NCBI GenBank assembly: GCA_036346375.1
Contig: CM070503.1
Span: 2,170,001 to 2,234,000, forward strand
Length of the DNA stretch: 64,000 nt
DNA from: Guadua angustifolia
Taxonomy: Eukaryota; Streptophyta; Magnoliopsida; Poales; Poaceae
Reading direction: 5' to 3'
This document shows positions 45,190 to 57,400 of the stretch, piece after piece. Each line of letters opens with the position of its first letter. The first letter of the stretch is position 1. A program made the translations under genes and the position numbers. Under the pieces are notes generated by a model. That model was not told the DNA's origin and ran no database searches. It saw only the letters and a list, made by a program, of their open reading frames with translations.

Positions 45190-47919
45190 AAACTTCTATA
45201 ACATTGGTCTTCTTTGAACCAATGAGGAGTTCCATATTGTGGCAAACGTAGAATCCACATTAGTTAGTGCCCTTTGGTTGCTGGTGGCACTGCCAAAATA
45301 TAATAGGTTAATTAGTTCCGAATGTATTATTATAGAGTGTGAAGGATTATTGCGTACTAGTGGATACCGAAAACTTATAAATATGGTACATGTTCGCTGG
45401 GTCCTTCCTGTGTGAACCTCCATGAGCTTTGTAGACACCGAATGACGTGTCGAGTAAATCTCTGATAGACTTCAAGTCATAGGTGCCATCCTTTTTAGAA
45501 TCAATGTAAATTACCCAGTTCTGTCTTGGTATAATGACGAGTAGAACCCAGTGAAACCTACAAGCCATGTCACCATATTCATTCAACCTAGCTTCAAGCT
45601 AGGTTATATAGTACAAATCAACAAGTATAGCAACTAGATGAAACACTTACCCCGGGTTGTGGGGTAAAAGTATGAATTGTTTATCCCCATTAAGCCAGCA
45701 ATATTTTTTTCATGTACTCTTAGATGACTTCTAAATTTTCATCCATAATTTGCTTGGACACCATGTATGGGTCGAGGAAACCCATCGGTTGTTTCCTTAT
45801 TTTTGCTTCCATGATCATGTATCTACATATGCAAAATCAAAGATCATATATATCTGACATTTATCGGTACAATACGAATGTACACTGTGATTGCACACAC
45901 TTACAATGTCCAGCATCTCACTCATGCGTCAAGGGTGTTGAGGTTGTACAGTTCGAACAGGTCGCTAAAGCCAACCACAAAAAAGCCATCCACAAACCGA
46001 TGAAAGAAATGTTCCTCCTAGAAGTTGACCGAGATACTCGATGCATGTTGTGCCACTGGCTTGTTGCCTTGTTCCATGCACCAATCTTGCAATCTAACAC
46101 AAGCTAATGTAAATGTCTCCTGACACTTTTTCTGTACGAATGACTGTCCTAACTCGAATTGCCTCACCAGCGGGGCAAACAGAAAGTTATGGGCTGATGT
46201 GGTCATCCCTTTCGATTTTCCCTTATCGCCACCTCGCTGTCTACCAAATGTCATCTTCAGGGGAGACGACTTGGTCCAAACTGTAGTATCGCCTGTACCT
46301 GACGGGACACGATAGTCAATTTGGCGGGCTCCTGCGCATCATGTGGCTCTGGTAGTGCTTGTAGATTTAGTGCTACTAGACGAGCATCGAAGGAGATGTC
46401 CTTCTTGGGCCATTGGATGAATGTGTCGATGGCATCCCTTAGTATGATGATTTCGTCGTTTGGGAGCATCTCTAGCATGATGGTCTTGCAAATTTCATGT
46501 ACACATCGACATGGACCTTCACATAGCTCGGCTCTAAAGTACGATCGTGCACAAATGCCCCTACACAGGAGCATACGCGTGTCCCCAAATAGACTGCAGA
46601 GGAATAGAGCCGTTGTCAAGCCTCACTTGTAGATTACACGGCGTGGCCACCTACATAAGGGTACATAAGTAATTAGATAACATGTCTAACAGATCTATCT
46701 AAGGAGCATTGTAGACATGTATATTACCCGGGTGTCATCGGGAGGAAATCTAGTTTCGTCCACATCCGTCTCAGGGGTGGACACGCAGCTGCTCTGATGG
46801 TTTATTGCGCTGAACTACCCATGTGCTTGTTGGGCTTGCACGTTACATGTTTGTCTCTCTATAGCCACCCTTTGCTCTATCCTTTCCTCAAAGTTTCTTA
46901 GTTGACTATCAAACTGCGCTCTTAGCTTTTCCTCAACCCTTTCCTCAATTAGGACTACTAGCCGTTTCTCGCGCCCGGCTTTAATTCTCTTCCTACTTGG
47001 TACGTGTTAGAGTCATATGGGAATCCCATTTTTCAGGGAACAAAAACACCTAGGCCTCGGGTGCGACCTGGGTGCTCCTTGTTTCCCAAGGATGTGGAGA
47101 GTATATCTTTCTCTTTGTCCGAAGTGAAAGATCCCTAGGAAGATTCCGTGCTTAATGATATCAGGCGTTGGGACACTTCCTTATTAGCGGGGTTGGCAAA
47201 GTACACGCCATTCGAAGACGTGAGACGTGACCTCGCTCTTACCCAGTTACGGACGCGCGGGTCCACGATTGAGGCAAACGCCAGCGCAACCTCCTTCTGA
47301 ATTGCTTCGTCATCCTCCCTCATCTATTGTGTGATCTTGCCCATTTACCCAGTTAAGACGAGTCTGTGTGGATGGGTATTTTTTCACTGGATGGTCTTGT
47401 GCGCTGCACTTTAACGCACAAACTCTTTCGTCATCTTCATCTCAGCAAATTGTTCCCACACGTCCACAGTGATGAATCCATACTTCTGGAATGGAGTCAT
47501 TTCCTTATTCACATAATTAGCGACGATGATGCTCTTAAAGTTCTTTCACGTCTTTCCGGTCACTAGCAACGCATACCGTTGCAGTGCGTGTATGGTGTCT
47601 TGTGGGAGCTGAAACGACACGAAAATTTCTATCACCAGGTTATGGCACTTCTCATCTGTCAGCGTCTTCCATAGTAGATAGGTGATGGGGACTCTTTCAC
47701 GCCCAACGATCCTGTACATTGTCCGGAAAGCTGTCGCAGTCTTAGGAGGCACGATAGGGGCCTCATCGTGTGGATCGATCGTCGTGACGGAATATCAGCT
47801 TTGAGGCTAAGCCCTCTTGGACCACGCCTTTGATTTCCTACATTGGGTGCCTCATCAGATCCATTCGGTGATGAGGAATGAAGAGACGCCATCTTGTAAT
47901 GAAGATCATAGAAGAGCAA
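45190..47919 (-). pseudogene. CACTA 2 second gene, Transposase_24 plus Ulp1-like region, broken
   Basis: The minus strand starts near 47900. VPITYLLWKTLTDEKCHNLV (near 47660) and VDPRVRNWVRARSRLTSSNG (near 47240) are Transposase_24 landmarks. A middle region contains ILRDAIDTFIQWPKKDI (near 46430). The distal region has the Ulp1 His motif RFHWVLLVI (near 45540), the Asp motif YIDSKKDG, and the Cys motif N*CGFYVC, where an in-frame TAA (45260-45262) lies directly before the catalytic Cys codon. Frameshifts separate these parts. Fusion of the two domains in one gene is likely but not provable here. Confidence 0.7.
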
Positions 47920-50283
47920 GTTGGTAAATCAATAACTCATAGAGGCTCATAGAAGAGGAAAGAAAGTAAATTTAAGCGTTGTTAAGTACATTTGTAATTG
48001 TATGATGTAAAGTTAAGAGAAGGTAAGTTAAAATAAGCAAATTTAAGCGAAGGTAAGTTAAGAATTATTTTGTACATATAAGGTTAAGAGAAAGTAAGTT
48101 AAGAGAGTTGTATTGTACATATAAGTTAAGAAAAGGTAAGGCTAATACAACAAATTGATGATGAATTCGTTTTATTTTGTTCTCAGAAATAGGGCTTGAT
48201 TGAAGATTTTAAATTTTCAACCTCAATCACAAATGGGCTAAACAATTAATTAAGTGAATAAGGTCTCGAACCCTTACCACCTTAACATGCACAATAAAGA
48301 ATTGATAATTGAATTCACTGTTATAACAGAATCTTAATGAACATATTAAACTCATATCAGTGTGCAGTCTGATCAGCATTTATTCAAATTAACATAATAA
48401 AGTCAGTAGGTAATAGAATGAACTAGCCAAACCAAGTAACTACATACCATCCAATAGCTAGTAAGTCGGAATAAAAGCAACAAAACAGTACTGAAAGGAG
48501 CTAAACAATACAATAGCAGGGTTGAAAGTTGATGAGACAAAACAGTGAAATATATCAAAGCTTAGCATGTAAGAATATTGATTCTAGGCCTCGTTCACTT
48601 CATTAATTGTTATATTCATCAAATAACCCAAATATCATCATTGAGCAATAGAAAGACATGGCATAAGAAATGGATCATCCGAAGCCAATATCATCATGAG
48701 AATAGTTTTGTGATGCAGCATGCTAGTAACAACTTGATAAATTTATCAAATCATAGCAATATACAAGTGTGTGCATATGATCATGGCATTAAAAGGATCA
48801 TGGCTACAGAGGTATAAATTAGTACGAAATGAAAAACACATATATCATAAGCATAAGACAGAACTTAGCATGCAAGATATTTGGAAACTTTTATATTTTC
48901 AAATGTGTAAAAAGGTTTTTATGTTCAGAATAAGGAAAGAGATCGAAGAGGTCACTCTGCAGATGTCTAGTAGCTCTAAAGGCCACTATTCACTATTTCA
49001 TGGAGAGATTTTTTTGAGCCTTGATATAATGGACTATCCACATGTACTTCAACATTTTGGCATAAACTCTTATTATGGACAAGTGTCATTCATATAGACA
49101 GCGGGGTTCGTAAAGGAACACGAAGCACCATGGTGAAATTTAGTCTCATCGTAGCATGAGAAATGGATATATTCTCACTGTACCATGAGAACCGCAAACT
49201 GCAAATTACATGCTGGATACCACATAGGCATTACATGAAAGATGTTCATACATTTGTCAAATTAAAAGAGCTAAAAAAGGCTCGAATAAACTATGCATCA
49301 TTCTGACATGCCTTTATCTACTTTGTTATTGTAATGCTGAAACACACAACTAGATTACCAACAAACGATGCAGACCAAAATTACCAAGAATTTCAATCAA
49401 GAAAGAATATGCAAATATCAGTGTACTATGCAAGCAAAGACTATGAACAGGAAATGCACATGAAATGGTCTTGTTAATTAGAAGAATATGAATGTGGAAT
49501 TGTTACTAACAATTGTGTGATAAAATAGATCTAAGACCTTGATTCTAACCTGCACTTAATCATACCCTTTATCTGCACCACATACCCACCCACTTAATCC
49601 AACCCTTGATTTGCATCACCTACCACTAATCTATACTATCTAATGGAAGTTGTTCATATCTTGTGCAGAAAAAATGTGTCTAATAGGGTTCAAGCAGAAG
49701 AAAGCTACTAGGGTTTTTCTTTCACTCCATATTAATTCAATCCCAATGCATTAGCCATCTTAGCACTCAAGTGGAATTCGGGACAGAGAGCACCAATTTG
49801 TTTCTTCATAGTTGTACCAAATGTAGGGGAAAGTAAAAAAAACTCACAACACATGCTAGGGTTTGGAGGCACACGGCACGACGGAGGGAGGTGCGCAGGG
49901 GAGGCACAAGCTAATGGAGGAAGGCCCGGGGGAGGCGCGAACCAACAGGAGGAGTCGCAGGCCGGCGGGGGGTGGACGTTGTGTTGAGGGGAAGGTCACT
50001 ATGGCGAGGGAGGATGCCGTGCCTTGGGGATGTTGGAGCGGGTGCAGATGCAAAGGTCACTAGGGTGGAGGGATCGACACGCGAGTGCGAGCCACGCTAG
50101 GGTTCAGAGTCGCACAAGGAGACACTAGGGTTTGGAGTTGGTGAGATTGTGAGAAAATGGCGGTGAGGGTGAGGGCGATTGCGGGGAAATGAGAAGGCAA
50201 CTCCACATCACAGACGGTTCCAATATAGAACCATCTGTGATGCAATCAATGTCTTATAAAAAGTGCGTAGTAAGCCTCACAAG

Positions 50284-50352
50284 TGGTATACTTGGCTCAG
50301 TTGGCAATCGGCTTGGCCTGCATACGTGAGGTCTCGAGTTGAATCATAGGGA
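50284..50352 (+). other. tRNA-like sequence with pol III A and B box resemblance
   Basis: TGGCTCAGTTGG at 50293-50304 fits the A-box consensus exactly, and GAGTTGAATCA at about 50337-50347 resembles a B box, at normal tRNA spacing. The acceptor stem does not pair, so it is not a functional tRNA. It may be a SINE head or a tRNA relic within CACTA 2. Confidence 0.4.
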
Positions 50353-50814
50353 AACAAATTTTTTTTGGAAACGCTCTATCTAGACGGTTTTCAAATTTAA
50401 CTACCTAAGATGAGTGGCGCAGTGGACCAGGACAGAGAAGCAATAGGTAGTGGATCGTGCGGCCAAAGGACATCACAGCCGGTTCTAATGTTGAACCGTT
50501 TGTGATAAGCATTATGCTTATTTACTCATTATTTGTCCAAGTTATTATTGTTATTATTATTTGTTAAAGTTAATATTATCTGTTCAAGTTATTATTGATA
50601 ATATTATCTGTTCAAGTTATTATTATTATTATTATCTGTTCAAGTTATTATTATTAATATTACTAATTAACTCATGAACTCTGTTTTATTCTAATTTCTG
50701 GTGGCATCAAGTTAATTGTAATACATACATGTAATTATAATACATACAAACATCTCATTAATTATCATACATACATAAATCTTATTAATTATCATACATA
50801 CGTACATCTCATTA

Positions 50815-53800
50815 ATTATCTAAATCCACTTGCTTATTCTTTTGTACAAACATTAGCCATTCATGATGATTGACACGTGTGTAGCTAGTTTCCTCAGGTT
50901 GTCCTTCTTGGACCATGATGTCATTACCAATAAGAGGCAACTCATCAAACTGATTGTCTTCTTCTCTATCTACCACATTCTCGACTCTGACAATCCTCAT
51001 TTTTTCCCTGAAGAACCACATGGCGCTTCTTATTGGATGGGTCAGTTACATAGAAGACTTGAACAACTTGGTTAGCGAGAACAAATGGTTCATCTTGGTA
51101 TCTAACACGTTCGAGGTCTACAGTAGTGACACCATATATTTGTCAACCTTCATATGTTGCAGGTTAACCCAACGGCATCGAAATAAGGGGATCTTAAACA
51201 ATATATAGTCGAGCTCCTAAATTTTCTCAATGAACCTATAGTATGAGCTCCTCGTCAATCCAACGGTATTCAATGCATCTATGTGAACACCGCTGTTCTG
51301 GTATATACTCTTCATGTTCTGATCTTTTATGTAAAATGTGTAACCATTTAAATCATATCCTTTCCATGTTATAACTATAAATACTGACCCTTTTGACAAC
51401 CATGTCAGCGTATCACCTAATGTGCTTCTAGTGATAGGTTGTCGCTCCTTCAACCATATGTTGAATTGAAGGTTATGCTGTTTGATGATCCAGTACTCCT
51501 ACTACGATGGATTCTCTTGCTGTAGCCAGTTATTGTGCTCATTGATACCCGGGGCAACAACAGTCATGTGTTGCAAAACTGTGGAATGGGCTTTAGCGCA
51601 CACAACGGGATCAGACGTGATTACTTTTCTTTTGATGGTCGATCCCGACGCCCTGGAGCCTCCCCTTATGGCGGGATCGAGGCACACCTATCGGTTCGAT
51701 CAGAGCCATGTAATCCATGCAGAATTCGATAATCTCTTTGGTTGCATAACCTTCGACAATGCTACCTTCCGGTCAAGATCGATTCTATATGTAGAACTTG
51801 AGAATTTCCATGTACCTCCCAAATAGGTACATGCTACGTAGGAATACGGAACCGCACATCTTTATCTCCCTCACAAAGTGAACAATGAGATGGACCACGA
51901 TATCAAAAAAAACGAAGCGAAGGAAATACATCTTAAGATTACATAGAGTCATTACCACCTCAATCTATAGAGCATCTAATCCTTCGGGATCGATGACCTT
52001 TTGAGCAATTGTGTTAAAGAAATAACACAGCCTTATGATTGTCTCCTGGATTTTACTCGGTAAAATATTTCTAATTGCCACAGGGAGCATCTGTGACACA
52101 TGGCAATCATGAGATTTCATGCCAGTTAAACTCAAATCTTGCATCGAAATAAGTCTCTTCATGTTGAACGAGTAACCAGATGGAACTTTCACACTATGCA
52201 AGCACTAGCACAGTTCAGTTCTCTTGGCCTTGGACAGAGTGTAATAAGCAGGTTCGCAGTACGTTCGGCCTTTATCGGTTTCTTTCGGTACTAACTTAGA
52301 TCTAATGCCCATATTGACCAAGTCAAGCCATGCATTGATACCATTCTTTATTTTGCTCTTAATATTCAACAGAAGACCAATCAAGCAATCACAGACATTC
52401 TTCTCTACATTGATGCAGTGTCGAACTTTTAGGTGCTCCCAATAAGGTAAGTCCCAAAATATTGATTTATTCTTCCATATGCTCTTCTCGTGGGTCCTTA
52501 ATTTACATCCCTTTCTAAGTGCAACATTCAAGTTCTTAACCATATCATGAATGTCTATCCCATTTAAAGGCTTTGGAGCTAAACCGTCTTTGATCGTTCC
52601 TTCGAATTGTTTCTTCATCTTGCGGTATAGGTGATTCCTTCGAAGGAACCTACGGTGACTCATTTACACAGTTTTGCGTGAGTGATTCAGCTACACACTC
52701 TCGGCATCATCCAAGTAGCGAGTACATTCTTTGGCTCCTTTTGTACTCTGCCCTGATAGGTTAGCAAGGACAGGATAATCATTTATAGTGCAGAACAATA
52801 GGCAACGCAAAGTAAAGTACTCTCGTCTGTGAGCATTCCATATCTGTACCCCAGGAGCCCAAAATATGTTTAGATCTTCCACCAATGGTGGTAGATACAC
52901 ATCAATATTGTTCCTAGGTTGTTTTGGGACTTGGATGAGTATAGATAGAAAAATGTACTTCCGTTTCATAGACAAACAAGGAGGAAGGTTGTACACACAG
53001 AGATTCATGGGCCAAGTGCTATGATGGCGCTCATGTTGCCGAAAGGATTCATTCCATCCGTACTCAATTCAAGCCTTATATTCCTTAGATCTGCTATGAA
53101 TTATTGAAATCTCCTATCAATATTCCTTAGATCTGCTATGAATTATTGAAATCTCCTATCAATGTTTCTCCACTGGGTGGAATCAGCAGGGTGCCTAATC
53201 ATTCTATCGTTCTTATGCTCATTCGAGTGCCACTGAAGCAAGTTTGCCTCTTTTGAGTTCACAAACAAATGCTTCAAAAGGAGAATTACAAGTAGATACC
53301 ATTCTACCTTAGCAGGAGGTCCTTTCTTCACCTCCATGCCCTCGTTGTCATCGTCTGATCTATCTTTACGCTTGTACCGGGATGCGTTGCACATCGGACA
53401 TACATGTAAGTTTGCGTACTCTTTGCGGTAGAGAATACAATCTTTCAGACAGGCATGTATTCTTTCTACTTTCATTCCCAAGGGACAAAAAACCTTCTTG
53501 GCTTTGTAAGTGGTTGTCGACAACTTGTTTCTCTCCAGAAACATGTTCACTAACAAACCTAACAGCTCCGTGAAACTCTTGTCGGACCAACCGTTGTTTG
53601 CCTTTAATTTCAACAGTTCCAATACGGATGACAACCCTATGTATTTGTACTTGTAGCATGTGAACAAAGATTTTTCCGAGTCGTCCATTAAGCCTCGGAA
53701 ACCTATCCTTATCGAAAGCACAATCGATATCATTCAGAGTATCGTTGACTTCATCAACGATATCTAGAGTATCATTGACTTCGTTGATGATGATAGTACT

Positions 53801-53960
53801 ACTTGCTCCCTGCATAATCTGCTCTTCACTGTGATTGGTCCAACATGTATACCCCTTTTGAAACCCCATAGAATCAAGTGTGCTTCGATCTGCGCTGGTT
53901 AAATATCATCAGATTCTCGCAGTCAATGCATGGATAAGATATAAATTTCACTTTCTTGTT
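50815..53960 (-). pseudogene. CACTA 2 TNP2 transposase, frameshifted
   Basis: Minus-strand motifs in order. GFQKGYTCWTNHSEE is near 53840, and LKANNGWSDKSFTELLGLL near 53590. YKAKKVFCPLGMKVERIHAC is followed by CPMCNASRYKRKD (53350-53510). VPKQPRNNIDVYLPPLVEDL is near 52900, and DGLAPKPLNGIDIHDM near 52570. A DUF4218-like part with MKSHDCHV is near 52120, a DUF4216-like part with YDLNGYTFYIKDQNMKSIYQ near 51340. The C-terminal VENVVDREEDNQFDELPL is near 50960. Several frameshifts and stops interrupt it, though individual blocks are longer and better preserved than in element 1. Confidence 0.85.
53080..53163. repeat. 42-bp tandem duplication inside CACTA 2 transposase
   Basis: The unit beginning ATTCCTTAGATCTGC occurs at 53080-53121 and again at 53122-53163. 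Its length is a multiple of three, so it adds 14 codons without a frameshift. Confidence 0.9.
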
Positions 53961-54436
53961 CAACATATCTTTCTCTGCAGCTCTTCTAAAAGCGGAGACA
54001 CTACTATTAATGTACTTAGTCTAGGTCTCTTTCCACCAGATCGTATCTCAATCGCATCCACCTCAAAAATAACTCAGAAACCCTAAAAATATAGAGAAGA
54101 TCGAGGCTATCTATTCTTATTTACCAGAAATGGTCATCACATACGGTTTTTAACTAAAACTGTCTGTGAAGGGGCACATCACAGACGGTTTTAGGTAAAA
54201 ACCGTCTGTGATGTTGTGCCCTTCATCATAGACGGTTTTTTTTTATAAAATTGTCTATGATGTGCCCATCTTCACAGACGGTTTTAGCTAAAAATCACCT
54301 GTGATGTGCTCGAGCGTCATTGTAGACGGTTTTAGTCAAAAACCGTCTATAATATGCCAAGTGTCATTGCAGACAGTTTTCATTAAAAAAAACAGTTTGT
54401 AATAACCCATCTAATATAATATCTTTTATAGTAACG

Positions 54437-57400
54437 AGCTTTGTATGCTGGCTAGCTAGTATGTGCACGACAAAGAAGTAAAGTAGAAAGTGCTTCCGAT
54501 CGATGCTGCAGCATGCAGCTAGTTGGCCTGTTGCAGGGAGGAAAAGGCATGCTGGCAGGCAATACTTTCCGTGACATGCACTTTGACAACAGAGAGACAA
54601 TACATATTTGCATGGTCGATCGATGTGGCATATATCTCTCCTCAGAAGCCAGTGTGCTTTTGACCCCTACTCAGTCCTCTTTCAGAACAGTTTTTGATTG
54701 TGTAAATTCTAAATTGTAGTTAGCTGCTGTCTGAAAAAGCGGTTATGTAAAAAATCTGCTGACTAGAGAATATGATCGTTCGACAATCTTGATTGTCTAT
54801 GCTGATTGTTGATCGGTGTCGGTGACGGATGAGCGGATGAGAGTGGTGGAGGGGCCTAGGGACAACGGCGGAAGCACTTATGTCTGCGACGACTCGTGAG
54901 GAGGCGGAACTCGTAGCATCTGAGTCAGAATCCACAAAATCAGATAGGTGACAGCTTTTGATTCTATATACAAATCAGTTTCTAATCATAAAAAAACTAT
55001 CTAAAATCCTCGCGTTCAATAGATAATCTACTTTACTTTTAAACAGAAACAGTATATAAACTGTCCCGAACGGACCTCAATTATTCACCTCATGCGATAT
55101 ACAGGAGATCGCGGCATGCAGTACTGTACACTGCTGCGGTGTAGGAGCACAGCATACACATCTAATCTAACCTTGTATGTCTGCCATGACGGGAGAAAGG
55201 GCTGGTTTTATAAAATTTAAGTGAGAGAGGGCTAGCTAGACATGGCAATAAGGCCTCTTGTCTCACCTCTCATCTCATGTCGTCGTATGTTAATTATTAT
55301 CTCCTCACCTCACCTGACCTCACCTCACGTCACCTCACGTGGTGGCTTGCCTGCCAATCAAGGATCCTGCAGGTGTACTGACTAGCAGCCTCCCCAATTA
55401 ATTCAGTTGAATTGATGCAATGCAGCTCGATTTATCTGAAGCACACACCTAAAGCCCCAACTGGCTGGCAGGCTTACTGATACAACGACCACTCAATTAA
55501 CTACTACATGTCATCAGCAGATTCAGCAGTCAAGTCATCGATCCATCCATCGATCGATGTGTACGGATTATTACGAACGTACGTACCTACGTGTGTGTAT
55601 ATATATACACGTACGCTAACTAGCTGCTAGCTAGCTAGCTCGTGCAATACCCAAGCTGTAAGTACGTCTTCTGCTACGTACATGCATGACTCGATACAGA
55701 CCGACGACTTTACTTGTAACATGTATGGTACTGCAAGTGAAGTGCACGTACAGGATGAGTAGCTATATCTGAGCTATATATCTACCCAGGCCTTATAATA
55801 TATGGCTGAAATCCCCGTCTTCTCTTTCTTGTCAGAGCAAAGATTAATTCCAAAGGGAAAAGAATAAACTAAACATCAGCAGCTGCTTTTGGCAAAGATC
55901 TAAAGAAGAGAAGACACCGCACAGCAGCGGATATAGATATGCCCCTTAATTATACGTGTAGTATTAATTAATGTTTCAAGCAACTATATAGCAAGACCCC
56001 GAAAATTACATTACATATATAAAGGAAAATAGAATTAAGGGAAAGAAGGGAGGAAACGTGAGGGGTTGACAATTAATTGCAGAGTGGTGCTTTAATATTT
56101 TCTTTTAATACAAATTATATAAAATCTTGAAACAAACTAAATGATAAATAAATAGTCACCATCTACTCTTTATTTATGCTTTAATATTTATATACTGTCA
56201 GAAAAGAGAAGAAAAGGATGGAATGGAAATCCTTAATTGTGACATGGCTCGGGCGGTTATCTCCTTGTGATGATGATGATAACCTCTCGTACGTGCTAGC
56301 TTAGCGGCAGGTTGCAATATGTATTAGTAGTATAAAGATTGTTAATTACTAAACAATAGGGTGCACCGGCTGCTTCGGTTTGTTGCCCAGTGATGCTGTT
56401 GTTCGATTTAACTTGATCACGGGTGGGGGTTACGTGATTAATCCGGCCGGCCCTGGCCGGTGAGTTGAGTTGTACGACACCACGACGGCACAGGAGGTAG
56501 TTGCTGGGTGGCTACCTCGCTAGTTTCTTCCTGGTCTTATTACTTGGTTGCCGTTGCAAGCTTCTCATTAGGTGGTTGTGGGCCCCAGGTCCGTATTGGC
56601 ATGGCAAGCTTAGGCTTAATTAGCCGGCCATGATATATCATCTCATCTCATCTCATGTGCCCGGCCGGCCCTGTGGAGTGAACGCTGCAGCAGCAGCACT
56701 GCTAAATTACATCTCAGACAAATTCCAAGTCCCTACTCCTAGTTGCAAATGGAATACTTATTAGCGGGTTTCACATACCCTTGATTCTTTGCGTTTCTTC
56801 GCATGCACCCAGTACACTCAAAATGATGTACATATCGTCAACAGTCTGCAGTACATTAGCGTACAACACCACCAGTTCAGCCTACAAATTAAGAGAGCGT
56901 GCACTTGCAACATCCAAGTTAATTTAATTTATCAAGGGAACATGTCATATTGCAATCCTGTTTTAGTAGAATCAAATGTTAGGGCCTGCTTTGAAAGGTA
57001 TAATTAAGCCTGCCGATTTGCATTTAGATTTTATAATGTTGATACTCTTTTCCCCCATCAAGTCGGAGACCTAACCTCTTGACAGAAACATCCCCAACTA
57101 GAGCCTGCTGGTCTGAGAGTAATTTCAATACTGCAGGTAAGAAAGAGCTTTAATTTGTTGAGTACGTCGTTTCACTTTCACCTTTTCAGATTTGCAAACA
57201 TGAGCCTTATCAGGTTGCCATAAACATAGTACTACTCCGCTGGTTTTCTCTCTCCTATGCATACATGTTTGCGTCAGAAATATGCATATTTTCACATCTA
57301 TGTTATACTATTGCTGGCTGTTAATTAAGGTCTTTGCGTCATACTTGTGTTCAGCCTCTCAAGGAGATAATTTTCTCTACCATCTTTTCACTACTTCACT

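Larger units (their letters stand above)
44331..54436 (-). mobile_element. CACTA (En/Spm) transposon 2, about 10.1 kb, decayed autonomous structure
   Basis: The left end reads CACTACCAAAGAAACCG. The right end is degenerate (TTTTATAGTAACG near 54436). Both ends carry many copies of ATCACAGACGGTTTT and its inverse (44380-44720 and 54130-54400), unlike the ACAAGCGGTT repeats of element 1, so the two belong to different families. Minus-strand genes run TNP2, Transposase_24-type, Ulp1-like, the same order and orientation as element 1. Internal copies of its own repeat occur at 50205-50245 and 50473-50505. No clear target duplication. Confidence 0.8.
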
